64,000 nt of DNA from Pseudomonas flexibilis (GCF_000802425.1 NZ_JRUD01000003.1:62001-126000); one strand, 5' to 3'. Positions 35,729 through 45,319 are shown, counted from the stretch's first letter. Made by a program: numbers and translations. Notes: generated by a model from the letters alone, not told the origin.

Positions 35729-36253
35729 TCAGAAACGGTACGAGGCGCTGAGAAGGCTGGAAGTAACGGAAGAGGTATCCGGTACCCAGAAATCGTCATA
35801 GTCGCTGGAGTCGCGGAAATTCAGCGATAAATCGACCGACACTTTTTCCCAGTTGTAACCGACACCGAGACCGAACTGCGGGCCGCTGAAGGTTTCCTTG
35901 AATCCGTACTCTTCCCATTCTTCGCGGAAGAAGCCGGCACTTACATAGGCTTTAAAGCCATTTTCGATCAGGTTGATTCCGCCGAGAACCAGCAAGTCGT
36001 AGCCGCTAGCTTCCCAAGTGCTGTATTTGTCATGTTCAGCCGAGTAGAAGTTAACTTGCGCGCCAACATGGTTGTTGATGGCTGCTGTGGCTGTCAGGGC
36101 CAGACCGCTGAATTCGTCATCGGCATAGCGATCAAATTCCTGGGTGCTGTTGTAGATCCCTCCGCCGAGGGAAAACTTGATGTCCTGAGCTGCAGCAGGC
36201 AGGGAAGCTAATGCTAGAAGTGAAGCAGCAATCGCGATGTGCATTTTTTTCAT
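35729..36253 (-). CDS. Small outer-membrane beta-barrel protein
   Basis: 174 aa. The signal peptide MKKMHIAIAASLLALASLPA is cleaved before QDIKFSLGGG. The mature chain alternates hydrophobic and polar residues in about eight strands and ends SASYRF with a C-terminal Phe, the OmpX/OmpW-like outer-membrane signature. AAGGAG lies 9 bp before the ATG on the minus strand, after a 100-bp AT-rich leader. It has a textbook flagellar sigma-28 promoter, so it may be expressed with motility genes. Codon and base use are more AT-rich than its neighbours, hinting at acquired DNA. No close named homologue recognised. Confidence 0.82.
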   Translation of the reverse strand: MKKMHIAIAASLLALASLPAAAQDIKFSLGGGIYNSTQEFDRYADDEFSGLALTATAAINNHVGAQVNFYSAEHDKYSTWEASGYDLLVLGGINLIENGFKAYVSAGFFREEWEEYGFKETFSGPQFGLGVGYNWEKVSVDLSLNFRDSSDYDDFWVPDTSSVTSSLLSASYRF

Positions 36254-36292
36254 TTTTTAAAGCTCCTTTTTTAATAAGTTACAGCCGGGAGC

Positions 36293-36319
36293 TTGTCGGC
36301 CTATTCTGCATTTTCTTTA
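36293..36319 (-). promoter_or_regulatory. Sigma-28 (FliA)-type promoter upstream of the outer-membrane protein
   Basis: On the minus strand, TAAA (36319-36316), exactly 15 bp, then GCCGACAA (36300-36293); the FliA consensus is TAAA-N15-GCCGATAA. Only one base differs. Predicted start near 36286, about 33 bp before the ATG. Confidence 0.65.
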
Positions 36320-36357
36320 GGGAGGAGACGGATAACGTTTGCAGGTCACAGCGCACC

Positions 36358-36387
36358 ATGCTACCCCGCCCTAGGGCGGGGTAGCAT
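36358..36387. terminator. Perfect 14-bp palindrome downstream of the 191-aa secreted protein gene
   Basis: ATGCTACCCCGCCC-TA-GGGCGGGGTAGCAT is a perfect inverted repeat between this gene and the next. It probably ends transcription of the 36391-36966 gene. It could equally insulate the sigma-28 promoter from read-through. No T-run. Confidence 0.65.
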
Positions 36388-36390
36388 TCT

Positions 36391-36966
36391 TCATAGCTCG
36401 TTCAGCGCCTCCAGCTTCACCGCCTCGGCGTAGGCCAGCTTGTCGGCCTGTTCAGCGTCGCCTTCCACCGAGACCATGAAGCGGTTGTTGATGATCAGCA
36501 TGATCTTGCCGTTCTCGTCCTGGATGCCGCGCTGTTTGCCGATCTTCACCGACTTGCCCATGCTGCCGGCCAGCGCGGGGTTGGTCATGACCACCATCAT
36601 CTGCGAGAGCATCGGCGAGTCGCCGACGATCTCCACTTCGATGTAGTGGTCGTCCTTGTTGTAGGTGCGCGAAGCCTGCAGGCCGCCGCCGAACAGTGCC
36701 GCACCGGCGGAGGAGCTTTGTGCCTCGTCGGCTTCCCAGCCCGGCAGCGGGGCCGGCAAGGCCTTGGTCAGCGCATCGGCACTTTTCTCGTTGAGCAGTT
36801 GGGTGGCGTAGCCGAGATTTTCCTTGGTACCGCTCATGTCGCCCTGGTTATAGGCCTTGAGGGCTTCCTCGAGCGCTTCCTTGATGTCATCGGCCTGGGC
36901 CGTGCCGGCGCAGGCCAGCAGGGCGGCGAGTCCGAGGGAGGCGAGGGTGCGTGGTGTCCTTTGCAT
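36391..36966 (-). CDS. Periplasmic conserved protein of unknown function
   Basis: 191 aa. Signal peptide MQRTPRTLASLGLAALLACA is cleaved after AQA before DDIKEALEEALKAYNQGD. The N-terminal mature part looks like a TPR-like helical pair; the rest (YIEVEIVGDSPMLSQMMVVM; MLIINNRFMVSVEGDAEQ) looks like an alpha/beta lipoprotein-associated domain. I do not recognise a named family. Both signal and codon use are typical of the chromosome. Single gene; its upstream 118 bp (36967-37084) separate it from the ferredoxin reductase. Confidence 0.8.
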   Translation of the reverse strand: MQRTPRTLASLGLAALLACAGTAQADDIKEALEEALKAYNQGDMSGTKENLGYATQLLNEKSADALTKALPAPLPGWEADEAQSSSAGAALFGGGLQASRTYNKDDHYIEVEIVGDSPMLSQMMVVMTNPALAGSMGKSVKIGKQRGIQDENGKIMLIINNRFMVSVEGDAEQADKLAYAEAVKLEALNEL

Positions 36967-37084
36967 GGTGATCGTCCTTGTTGTCGGTGGATAGCAGGCA
37001 GCATATGACCTGTTCGGCCAACTGCAAGGCGCGGTTCGCCATCCTGGTGTTCGTCCGCTGCCAGCGTTGCGCCGGCCGCCTAGG

Positions 37085-38026
37085 TCACGCCCCGGCTGCC
37101 GTGATGTATGGCTCTCGATACAGCTGGCCGCGCGGCAGGCCGGCCAGGTAGAGGGCCCGCGCCAGCGCGTCCACCCGGGCCGGTGCGCCGCACAGCAGCA
37201 CCCGGGTGTCGCGGGACGGACGCTGGGCCTGCAGCCAGGCGCCGGCCTGCGAGTGCTCCAGCAACGTCACCTGCAGGTTCGTGTGCCGTTGCGCCAGCCC
37301 ATCCAGGGCATCGGCGAGGTAATGCTCCGTCGACGAGCGTGCCAGGTGCAGCAGATGGATCGGGCCGGCGTGTCCCTGGCGCAGGGCTTCGCGCAGGATC
37401 GCCCACAGCGGCGCCAGGCCGGTGCCGGTGGCCAGCAGCCACAGCGGACGCTCCTGCCATTCCGGTTCATAGCGCAGCGCGCCGCCCTGCAGGCCGCTCA
37501 GGCGCAGGGGATCGCCCGGACGCAGCCGGCGCGCGTAGTCACAGAAGCCGCCCCTGCCCGCGCAGTCGATATGAAACTCCAGGAACGCATCCTCCCCCGG
37601 CAGGCTCGCCAGCGAGTAGGGGCGGGCAAGGCTGTGGTCACGCCACAGCAGCAGGTGTTGGCCGGCCTGGTAGCGCAGCGGGACCTCGGCTGCGAGACGC
37701 AGGCGCAGCACCTCGGGGGCCAGCCAGTCGTGGCCGACCACCTCGGCCGCCAGCGTCTGCTGGGCCGGATCGAACAGCTCGACGCCCAGGTCCTCGCTCA
37801 CCCGGCACTGGCAGGCCAGTCGCCAGCCGGCGGCGCGCTCGCTGGCCGGCAGGGCGTCGGGCCGGGCGTCCAGCGGTTCGCCGTACAGACAGCGCACCCG
37901 GCAGGCGCCGCAACTGCCGGCGCGGCAGCAGTGCGCCACGGATTGGCCGGCCTCGAGCAGGGCATCAAGCAGGTTGCAACCGGGCTCTACCGACCAGTGC
38001 CGGTCGCCAACAGAGAGTTCGGGCAT
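37085..38026 (-). CDS. 2Fe-2S ferredoxin / flavin reductase fusion protein
   Basis: 313 aa. The N-terminal plant-type ferredoxin domain has the cluster ligands in AHCCRAGSCGACRVRC (C-x4-C-x2-C) plus the fourth Cys in LACQCR. The FNR-like half has RPYSLASLP (FAD) and LLATGTGLAPLWAILRE (NAD(P) phosphate loop). It would pass electrons from NAD(P)H to an oxygenase or similar partner. In P. aeruginosa a comparable reductase lies beside the class I fumarase, as here. Start ATG 38026 opens the ferredoxin domain directly; the frame upstream has no homology. Confidence 0.88.
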   Translation of the reverse strand: MPELSVGDRHWSVEPGCNLLDALLEAGQSVAHCCRAGSCGACRVRCLYGEPLDARPDALPASERAAGWRLACQCRVSEDLGVELFDPAQQTLAAEVVGHDWLAPEVLRLRLAAEVPLRYQAGQHLLLWRDHSLARPYSLASLPGEDAFLEFHIDCAGRGGFCDYARRLRPGDPLRLSGLQGGALRYEPEWQERPLWLLATGTGLAPLWAILREALRQGHAGPIHLLHLARSSTEHYLADALDGLAQRHTNLQVTLLEHSQAGAWLQAQRPSRDTRVLLCGAPARVDALARALYLAGLPRGQLYREPYITAAGA

Positions 38027-38155
38027 GACGTGGAAAGAGAGCTGAAGGAGCCGCGACTGTATGACGGTACGGTCCTTCGGCCAATCGATTCTGACTATCG
38101 GACCGAGCGACCAAGGTCGAGGCCGCGCGGCTGTCCGCACTTTCGTCGGCCGCGC

Positions 38156-38161
38156 TATACT
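38156..38161 (+). promoter_or_regulatory. -10 element of the fumarase promoter
   Basis: TATACT, 80 bp before the fumarase start, is a near-perfect -10. The matching -35 is weak, suggesting an activator. The 214-bp gap 38027-38240 also contains the divergent start of the ferredoxin reductase and no other feature. Confidence 0.45.
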
Positions 38162-38240
38162 GCCGCGCCTTTTTTGCTGGTGCGCCGGTCCTGGTCCGGC
38201 GCTTCCTTCGATGTTCCCGTCTTTAAAGAGGAGCGCACCC

Positions 38241-39764
38241 ATGACCGTGATCAAACAGGATGACGTGATCCAGAGCGTCGCCGACGCCCTGCAGTACATC
38301 TCCTACTACCACCCCACCGACTTCATCCAGGCCATGCACGAGGCCTACCTGCGCGAAGCGTCGCCGGCCGCCCGTGACTCCATCGCCCAGATCCTGATCA
38401 ACTCGCGCATGTGCGCCACCGGTCATCGTCCGATCTGCCAGGACACCGGCATCGTCACCGTGATTGCCAAGGTCGGCATGGACGTGCGCTGGGACGGCGC
38501 CACCATGAGCCTGGACGACATGATCAACGAGGGCGTGCGTCGCGCCTACACCCACCCGGACAACGTGCTGCGCGCCTCGGTGCTGGCCGACCCGGCCGGT
38601 GCCCGCAAGAACACCAAGGACAACACCCCGGCGGTGATCCACTACCAGGTGGTGCCGGGCAACACCGTGGAAATCCACGTGGCCGCCAAGGGCGGTGGCT
38701 CCGAGAACAAGTCCAAGATGGCCATGCTCAACCCGTCCGACTCGATCGTCGACTGGGTGCTGAAGACCGTGCCGGAAATGGGCGCCGGCTGGTGCCCGCC
38801 GGGCATGCTGGGCATCGGTATCGGCGGTACCGCCGAGAAGGCTGCGCTGATGGCCAAGGAAGTCCTGATGGACCCGATCGACATCCACGAACTGCAGGCC
38901 CGCGGCCCGCAGAACCGTATCGAGGAGCTGCGCCTGGAGCTGTTCGAGAAGGTCAACAAGCTGGGCATCGGCGCCCAGGGCCTGGGCGGTCTGACCACCG
39001 TGCTCGACGTGAAGATCATGGACTACCCGACCCATGCCGCCTCGCTGCCGGTGTGCATCATCCCCAACTGCGCCGCCACCCGTCACGCCCATTTCGTGCT
39101 GGACGGCTCCGGCCCGGCCAAGCTGGAAGCCCCGGACCTGGACGCCTACCCGGAAATCGTCTGGGAAGCCGGCCCGAGCGCCCGTCGCGTCAACCTGGAC
39201 ACCATCACCCCGGAAGAAGTGCAGAGCTGGAAGCCGGGCGAAACCCTGCTGCTCAACGGCAAGATGCTCACCGGCCGCGACGCCGCCCACAAGCGCATGG
39301 TCGACATGCTGAACAAGGGCGAACAACTGCCGGTGGACCTCAAGGGTCGCTTCATCTACTACGTCGGCCCGGTCGATCCGGTGCGTGACGAGGTGGTTGG
39401 CCCGGCCGGCCCGACCACCGCGACCCGCATGGACAAGTTCACCCGCCAGATCCTCGAGGCCACCGGCCTGCTGGGCATGATCGGCAAGTCCGAGCGCGGC
39501 CCGATCGCCATCGACGCCATCAAGGACCACAAGGCCGTGTACCTGATGGCCGTGGGCGGTGCCGCCTACCTGGTGGCCCAGGCCATCAAGGGCGCCAAGA
39601 CCATCGCCTTCCCGGAACTGGGGATGGAAGCCATCTACGAGTTCGACGTGAAGGACATGCCGGTCACCGTGGCGGTCGACACCCAGGGCGAGTCCGTGCA
39701 CATCACCGGCCCGGCGATCTGGCAGAAGAAGATCGCCGAAGCCCAGGTGGTGGAAGTGAAGTAA
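38241..39764 (+). CDS. Class I (iron-sulfur) fumarate hydratase
   Basis: 507 aa, standard for class I fumarases of the FumA/B type. The first two-thirds are the fumarase alpha domain with RPICQDTGIV, RMCATGHRP and NKLGIGAQGLGG; cluster cysteines are in RMCATGH, CIIPNCAATRH and similar. The C-terminal beta domain has GPTTATRMDKFTR. Catalyses fumarate to malate in the TCA cycle; the Fe-S cluster makes it iron- and oxygen-sensitive. AAAGAGGAG is 7 bp before ATG 38241. The gene is monocistronic with a good terminator. Confidence 0.96.
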   Translation: MTVIKQDDVIQSVADALQYISYYHPTDFIQAMHEAYLREASPAARDSIAQILINSRMCATGHRPICQDTGIVTVIAKVGMDVRWDGATMSLDDMINEGVRRAYTHPDNVLRASVLADPAGARKNTKDNTPAVIHYQVVPGNTVEIHVAAKGGGSENKSKMAMLNPSDSIVDWVLKTVPEMGAGWCPPGMLGIGIGGTAEKAALMAKEVLMDPIDIHELQARGPQNRIEELRLELFEKVNKLGIGAQGLGGLTTVLDVKIMDYPTHAASLPVCIIPNCAATRHAHFVLDGSGPAKLEAPDLDAYPEIVWEAGPSARRVNLDTITPEEVQSWKPGETLLLNGKMLTGRDAAHKRMVDMLNKGEQLPVDLKGRFIYYVGPVDPVRDEVVGPAGPTTATRMDKFTRQILEATGLLGMIGKSERGPIAIDAIKDHKAVYLMAVGGAAYLVAQAIKGAKTIAFPELGMEAIYEFDVKDMPVTVAVDTQGESVHITGPAIWQKKIAEAQVVEVK

Positions 39765-39786
39765 GCAGTCGTCTGCTGTTGCGAAG

Positions 39787-39812
39787 AAGCCCGGCCCTGT
39801 GCCGGGCTTTTT
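39787..39812 (+). terminator. Terminator of the fumarase gene
   Basis: AAGCCCGGC / GCCGGGCTT, 9-bp stem with a 5-nt loop, followed by TTT. Confidence 0.85.
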
Positions 39813-39823
39813 CGTTGGGGTGA

Positions 39824-40405
39824 TCACAGCTCGATGCGCGTCCCCAGCACCTCGAGAAAACGCGCCAGCCAGGCGGGATGGGCCGGCCAGGCCGGCGCGG
39901 TGACCAGGTTGCCATCCACATGCACCGCGTCCACCGGCAGTTCGACATACTCGCCGCCGGCCAGACGGACCTCCGGGGCGCAGGCGGGATAGGCGCTGCA
40001 GGTCCGGCCCTTGAGCACGCCGGCGGCAGCCAGCACCTGGGCGCCATGGCAAACCGCGGCGATGGGCTTGTCGGCGTCGGCGAAGGCTTTCACCAGACGC
40101 AGCACTTCAGGGTTCAGGCGCAGGTACTCCGGCGCACGGCCGCCGGGGATCAGCAACGCGTCGTAGGCCGCCGCCTCGACTTCGGCGAAATCGGCGTTGA
40201 GGGTGAAGTTGTGCCCGGGCTTCTCGCTGTAGGTCTGGTCGCCCTCGAAATCATGGATCGCGGTACGCACGGTCTCGCCGGCGACCTTGTCCGGGCATAC
40301 GGCATGCACGATGTGTCCGACCATGCACAGCGCCTGGAAGGGCACCATGGTTTCGTAGTCTTCGGCGTAGTCGCCGACCAGCATGAGAATCTTCTTGGCG
40401 GCCAT
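39824..40405 (-). CDS. DJ-1/PfpI family protein
   Basis: 193 aa. The nucleophile elbow [10 protein letters not shown] contains the catalytic Cys; [12 protein letters not shown] has the family acidic residue and [14 protein letters not shown] the preceding turn. The C-terminal part ([23 protein letters not shown]) matches the PfpI/YhbO-like type. Members act as glyoxalases, deglycases or chaperones, or have unknown roles. Single gene, convergent with the fumarase terminator. Confidence 0.9.
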   Translation of the reverse strand: MAAKKILMLVGDYAEDYETMVPFQALCMVGHIVHAVCPDKVAGETVRTAIHDFEGDQTYSEKPGHNFTLNADFAEVEAAAYDALLIPGGRAPEYLRLNPEVLRLVKAFADADKPIAAVCHGAQVLAAAGVLKGRTCSAYPACAPEVRLAGGEYVELPVDAVHVDGNLVTAPAWPAHPAWLARFLEVLGTRIEL

Positions 40406-40498
40406 GAACGGTCCTCCTGACGGAAAATGGCTGGCGATCAGTCGCCGGCAGCTACAGCCTAGTGGCCGTTGTCAGGTTCCGCTGCGCGGAGGCGCAGG

Positions 40499-41101
40499 TC
40501 AGATGCCGATCTTGTCCAGCGCCTCGCCGACTCTCTGCCAGAAGCTGCGTTGCGGGCGTTCGTGCTCGGCGGTCAGCTGGATGTCCCGGTCGGGCTGGAT
40601 GCGGTTGGTGAAGACGATTTCCTGGCGCGCCAGGCTTTCGCCCACCAGGCGCAGCGGGCCGTCGCCCTGCTCGGTCTGGTCCACGTGGTGGGCCGGCAGG
40701 TTGAGCTCGTCGTAGCGCAGGAAGTACTGCTTGCCGGGTTCCACCTCCAGGGTAAAGCTGGCGATGCGGTTGAAATCGAAGGGACCGTCGGCGAGCAGGG
40801 TCCAGTGCAGGCCGAACAGCGGGCGGCGCATTTCGATCTTGTAGCTGCCGGGCCGGGCCAGCAGGCTCATGTAGCTGTCGCTCGGCAGCCGGCCGATCCG
40901 CCGGTTGTCCAGAAACACGCCCGGCGCTTCCAGTTCCTGGCGGGCCCAGTCGCTGGCCGGGCGATAGACATGGATGAGGGCGAGGGTAGGGTCGCTGTCC
41001 CGCGACAGGTAGATGGGCCCGTTGGTGGGGCCGAAGAAGGCGCCCGGGGTCGAGCAGCCGGCCAGCAGCAGAAGCAGGGCAAGGGACAGGAAACGGCGCA
41101 T
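40499..41101 (-). CDS. DUF2846-type lipoprotein
   Basis: 200 aa. MRRFLSLALLLLLAGC is a lipoprotein signal (Cys16, lipobox LAGC). The mature domain reads IYLSRDSDPTLALIHVYRPA, LDNRRIGRLPSDSYMSLLARPG and LEVEPGKQYFLRYDE, which is the beta-sandwich DUF2846 pattern. Function unknown. Start ATG 41101 opens the lipobox signal; a longer frame upstream has no support. Neighbours are a DJ-1 protein and a cardiolipin synthase on the same strand, but 93- and 75-bp gaps argue against tight coupling. Confidence 0.82.
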   Translation of the reverse strand: MRRFLSLALLLLLAGCSTPGAFFGPTNGPIYLSRDSDPTLALIHVYRPASDWARQELEAPGVFLDNRRIGRLPSDSYMSLLARPGSYKIEMRRPLFGLHWTLLADGPFDFNRIASFTLEVEPGKQYFLRYDELNLPAHHVDQTEQGDGPLRLVGESLARQEIVFTNRIQPDRDIQLTAEHERPQRSFWQRVGEALDKIGI

Positions 41102-41176
41102 GACAAGCCTCGTCGGAGAAGTCGCAGCGAGCATAGACGCCTGACGGTGCGCTCCATCCCTGCCGAAAGGTGGGCC

Positions 41177-42340
41177 TCAGTCCCGGCGCTGGTCGAGCAG
41201 GTTGATGACGATGCGGTCCAGCCAGCCCCACAAGCGCTGGTAGAGGCGCAGGGGCAGCGGCCGGTTCTGGAAATCGACGAGGGTGATCTCCTTGCTCTGT
41301 GCAAAGTCCTGCTCGAAGCACTGTGCCACCGCCTGGCACAGCGACGGATCGAACGCCTCCAGGTTGGCCTCCAGGTTCCAGCGCAGGTTCCAGTGGTCGA
41401 AATTGCACGAGCCGATGCTCACCCAGTCGTCCACCAGCACCATCTTGGCGTGCAAAAAGCGCGGCTCGTACTCGAAGATGCGTACTCCCGCGCGCAGCAG
41501 GCGCGGGTAGTAGCGGTGTCCGGCGTAGCGCACCGCCGGATGATCGGTACGCTGGCCGGTGAGCAGCAGGCGCACCTCGATGCCGCGCCGCGCGGCGCGC
41601 ATCAGCGCCCGGCGCACCTTGCGGGTCGGCAGGAAGTAGGGCGTGGCGAACAGCACCTGGCGGCGCGACTGCCCCAGGCTGCGCAGCAGCGCACGCAGGA
41701 TGTCGCGGTGCTGGCGGGCGGCGGCATAGGCCAGTCGGCCCAACCCTCGGCGCTTGGCTGGCGGCGGCGGCAGGCGCGCCGGTTGGAGCGGTTCGACGGG
41801 GCGCCAGAAACGGCGCTCACCGCAGCAGCGCCACTGGTACTCGAACAGGCTGCGCCAGTCACCCAGCAGCGGCCCGTGCATTTCCACCATTACCTCGTGC
41901 CAGCTGTCCTGCGGCTGATCGGGGTTCCAGAACTCGTCGGTGGCGCCGGTGCCGCCCACATACCCCACCAGGTCGTCCACCAGCAGGATCTTGCGGTGAT
42001 CGCGGAACAGGTTGCGCAGGCCGCGCCGCCAGCGCACCGGGTTGTACAGGCGCAGCTGCACGCCGGCGTCCACCAGCGCCTGGCGGTTGGCGGGGCTGAG
42101 CTTCAGACAGCCGAATGAATCGAACAGGCAGCGCACCTGTACCCCGCGGTGCGCCGCGTCGACCAGCGCGATGCGCAGCTGGTCGAAGCACTTGCCGTCC
42201 TCGACCAGGTACAGCTCCAGCTCCACCTGCCGCTGTGCGGCAGCGATCGCGTCCAGCATGCGCGGGAAGAAGTGGGCGCCGTCCACCAGCAATTCGAAGC
42301 GGTTGTCGCCGCGCCAGGGGAAGACCGCGCCGCTACGCAT
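41177..42340 (-). CDS. clsB: Cardiolipin synthase of the ClsB / phospholipase D type
   Basis: 387 aa without N-terminal membrane anchors, as in ClsB. Two HKD motifs are complete: FRDHRKILLVDD (first half) and RFLHAKMVLVDDW (second). They catalyse transphosphatidylation to cardiolipin. RIALVDAAHRGVQVRCLFD and GSCNFDHWNLRWNLEANL are further PLD-superfamily signatures. Start ATG 42340 (GGAG 8 bp upstream); the open frame reaches 42625 but without homology. In P. aeruginosa a related phospholipase D-family gene sits nearby. Adds a further membrane-lipid function to this window. Confidence 0.9.
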   Translation of the reverse strand: MRSGAVFPWRGDNRFELLVDGAHFFPRMLDAIAAAQRQVELELYLVEDGKCFDQLRIALVDAAHRGVQVRCLFDSFGCLKLSPANRQALVDAGVQLRLYNPVRWRRGLRNLFRDHRKILLVDDLVGYVGGTGATDEFWNPDQPQDSWHEVMVEMHGPLLGDWRSLFEYQWRCCGERRFWRPVEPLQPARLPPPPAKRRGLGRLAYAAARQHRDILRALLRSLGQSRRQVLFATPYFLPTRKVRRALMRAARRGIEVRLLLTGQRTDHPAVRYAGHRYYPRLLRAGVRIFEYEPRFLHAKMVLVDDWVSIGSCNFDHWNLRWNLEANLEAFDPSLCQAVAQCFEQDFAQSKEITLVDFQNRPLPLRLYQRLWGWLDRIVINLLDQRRD

Positions 42341-42598
42341 CGCCACCGCTCCGCCAGGCGCCGGGCGCGGGGTGCGCGGCCGGGTCTCGGAAAAGGGCAA
42401 GGCGGGACGATGGATACATGAAGAACTCTCAAGGCCAATGGTGGCGCAACGATAGCCGGGAGCTCTGCGCCGCTCAACCGGGGAAATCCCTTGAAACGGC
42501 TTGGCGGCTGGCCCTGCATCGCCCGTTTCGTCCAGACTTGCCCGGCATGGATTCCCCGGGCCGGCCAAGTGGTCGCGGCCCCGCGCGCGAGGACGACG

Positions 42599-45319
42599 AT
42601 GAGCGAGATGCCCCCCGCCTGGCATGCCCAGGATAGCGAGACCTGCTTCGCCCGCCTGCGGGCCGAGCGCTCAGGCCTGAGCAGCGCCGAAGCCGAAGCA
42701 CGGTTGCGCCAGTATGGCCCCAACCGCCTGCCGGAGGGTCGCCGCCTCGGCCCGCTGATGCGCTTCCTGCGCCAGTTTCACAACCTGCTGCTCTACCTGA
42801 TGCTGGGCGCGGCGGCGATCACCGCGTTGCTCGGCCATTGGGTCGATACCTGGGTGATCGTGGCGGCGGTGCTGATCAACGCGGTGATCGGCTTTATCCA
42901 GGAGGGCCGCGCCGAGAACGCCCTGGCCAGCATCCGTCAGCTGCTCACCGCCCACGCCACGGTCCTGCGCGATGGGCACGCCCGGGAAATCAGTGCCGAA
43001 GGGCTGGTGCCGGGGGATGTGGTGCTGCTCAATGCCGGCGACAAGGTGCCTGCCGACCTGCGCCTCGTGGAGGTGCGCAACCTGCGCATCGAGGAAGCGG
43101 CACTCACCGGCGAGTCCCTGCCGGTGGACAAGGATCCCGAGCCGGTGGCCGACCAGGCGCCGCTTGGCGACCGTTTCAGCATGGCCTGGTCGGGCACCCT
43201 GGTGGTCAACGGCCAGGGGCGCGGGCTGGTGGTGGCCACCGGCGCGCACACCCAGTTGGGCCACATCAACAGCCTGCTGGCGCGGGTGCAGCAGCTGTCC
43301 ACGCCGCTGCTGCGGCAGATCGACCGCTTCGGGCGCTGGCTGGCGGTGGTCATCCTCGGCCTGGTGGCCGCCACCTTCGTGCTCGGCGTGCTGTGGCGCG
43401 GTCACCCGCCGGGCGACATGTTCATCATGGCGGTGGCGCTGACCGCCTCGGCGATTCCCGAGGGGTTGCCGGCGATCATGACGGTGATGCTGGCGCTCGG
43501 CGTGCAGCGCATGGCCCGGCGCAACGCCATTATCCGGCGCCTGCCGGCTGTCGAGGCGCTGGGTTCGGTGACGGTGATCTGCTCCGACAAGACTGGCACC
43601 CTGACCCGTAACGAGATGACCGTGCAGCGGGTGGTCAGCGCCGAGGCCGTGTATAGCGTCGAAGGTGTCGGCTATGCGCCGCTGGGTAGCTTCAGCCGTG
43701 ACGGGGTTGCGCTGGAACCGCGCGCCGAGCCGGTGCTGCAGGCGGCGATTCGCTCCGGCCTGCTATGCAACCACGCCCGCTTGCTGGAGGTCGACGGCGA
43801 CTGGCGCATCGAAGGCGATCCCACCGAGGGCGCGCTGCTGGTGCTGGCCGGCAAGGCCGGCCTGGACCTGGCCGAGGAGGCCGCCGCCACGCCGCGCAGT
43901 GACGCCATCCCGTTCGCCTCCGAGCACCGCTTCACCGCCAGCCTGCACCACGGCGCCGACGGCGCCAGCATCCACGTGGTGGGCGCGCCGGAGCGCATCC
44001 TGGAAATGTGCGACCGCCAGCGCGTGCGGGACGGCGAGCAGCCGCTCGACCCCGACTACTGGCGACGCATGTTCACCGACACCGCCGCCCACGGCCTGCG
44101 CATGCTGGTGATCGCCGAGAAGGCGGTGGACCCGACGCAACGCCAGCTCGGCTTCGAGGACATGGAGCGCGGCTTCACCCTGCTCGCGCTGGTTGGCATC
44201 ATCGACCCGCCGCGCAGCGAGGCCATCGAGGCGGTCGCCGAATGCCAGCGCGCCGGCATCCGCGTCAAGATGATCACCGGCGACCATGCCGACACCGCGC
44301 GCACCATCGGCGCGCAGCTGGGCATCGGCGTCGGCCGGCCGGCGATGACCGGCGCCGAGCTGGAGATGCTCGACGACCAGGCGCTGCGCAAGATCGTGGG
44401 TGAGATCGACGTCTTCGCGCGCACCAGCCCGGCCCACAAGCTGCGCCTGGTGCAGGCCCTGCAGGCCAGCGGCGAGGTGGTGGCGATGACCGGCGACGGC
44501 GTCAATGACGCACCGGCGCTCAAGCGCGCCGACGTCGGCGTGGCCATGGGCCACAAGGGCACCGAGGCGGCCAAGGAAGCCGGCGACGTGGTGCTCGCCG
44601 ACGACAACTTCGCCACCATCGTCAACGCCGTGCGCGAGGGGCGCGCCATCTACGAGAACCTGAAGAAGTTCATCCTCTTCATGCTGCCCACCAATGGCGG
44701 CGAAGCGCTGGTGGTGGTGGCCGCCATCCTCTTTCAGCTGGCGCTGCCGCTGACCGCGGCCCAGGTGCTGTGGATCAACATGGTCACCTCCTGCGCCCTG
44801 AGCCTGGCGCTGGCCGCCGAGCCGGCCGAACCCGGGCTGATGCGCCGCCCGCCACGCAGCCCGAGCGAGGCGCTGCTTTCCGGCCTGTTCATCTGGCGGG
44901 TGATCATGGTCTCGGTGCTGATGATGATCGGCGCGCTGGGGCTGTTCCTCTGGGAACTGCAGCGCGGCAGCGAGCTGGAAGTGGCCCGCACCATGGCGGT
45001 CAACGTGGTAGTGGCCAGCGAAATGTTCTACCTGCTGTGCAGCCGCTCGCTGTTCGCCTCGGTACTCAACCGCCAGGGGCTGCTGGGCAATCCCTGGGTG
45101 CTGGTCAGCATCGCCGCCTGCGTGCCGTTGCAACTGCTGTACACCTACGCGCCGCCCCTGCAGAAGGTATTCGGCTCGGCCGCGCTGGATGCCGGCGAAT
45201 GGGCACGGGTGATCGCCGCCGGCTCGCTGGTCCTGATCGGCTCCGAGCTGGAGAAATGGATACGCCGCCGGATCGACAATCGCCGCGAACGGCCGCATCC
45301 ACAGACGGTGCACGGATGA
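42599..45319 (+). CDS. P2-type cation-transporting ATPase
   Basis: 906 aa. Motifs run in order: LPEGRRLGPLMRFLRQF, ten hydrophobic helices, TGESLPVDK (actuator), AIPEGLPAIMTVM (M4), SDKTGTLTRNEMTV (phosphorylation Asp), MTGDGVNDAPALKRADV (hinge) and the C-terminal cation ATPase helices. PEGLP in M4 and the lack of N-terminal metal domains place it with Ca2+/Mn2+/monovalent P2 pumps, not with heavy-metal P1B pumps. It is the last gene before the tRNA. The substrate cannot be decided from sequence. GAGG precedes ATG 42599. Confidence 0.9.
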   Translation: MSEMPPAWHAQDSETCFARLRAERSGLSSAEAEARLRQYGPNRLPEGRRLGPLMRFLRQFHNLLLYLMLGAAAITALLGHWVDTWVIVAAVLINAVIGFIQEGRAENALASIRQLLTAHATVLRDGHAREISAEGLVPGDVVLLNAGDKVPADLRLVEVRNLRIEEAALTGESLPVDKDPEPVADQAPLGDRFSMAWSGTLVVNGQGRGLVVATGAHTQLGHINSLLARVQQLSTPLLRQIDRFGRWLAVVILGLVAATFVLGVLWRGHPPGDMFIMAVALTASAIPEGLPAIMTVMLALGVQRMARRNAIIRRLPAVEALGSVTVICSDKTGTLTRNEMTVQRVVSAEAVYSVEGVGYAPLGSFSRDGVALEPRAEPVLQAAIRSGLLCNHARLLEVDGDWRIEGDPTEGALLVLAGKAGLDLAEEAAATPRSDAIPFASEHRFTASLHHGADGASIHVVGAPERILEMCDRQRVRDGEQPLDPDYWRRMFTDTAAHGLRMLVIAEKAVDPTQRQLGFEDMERGFTLLALVGIIDPPRSEAIEAVAECQRAGIRVKMITGDHADTARTIGAQLGIGVGRPAMTGAELEMLDDQALRKIVGEIDVFARTSPAHKLRLVQALQASGEVVAMTGDGVNDAPALKRADVGVAMGHKGTEAAKEAGDVVLADDNFATIVNAVREGRAIYENLKKFILFMLPTNGGEALVVVAAILFQLALPLTAAQVLWINMVTSCALSLALAAEPAEPGLMRRPPRSPSEALLSGLFIWRVIMVSVLMMIGALGLFLWELQRGSELEVARTMAVNVVVASEMFYLLCSRSLFASVLNRQGLLGNPWVLVSIAACVPLQLLYTYAPPLQKVFGSAALDAGEWARVIAAGSLVLIGSELEKWIRRRIDNRRERPHPQTVHG

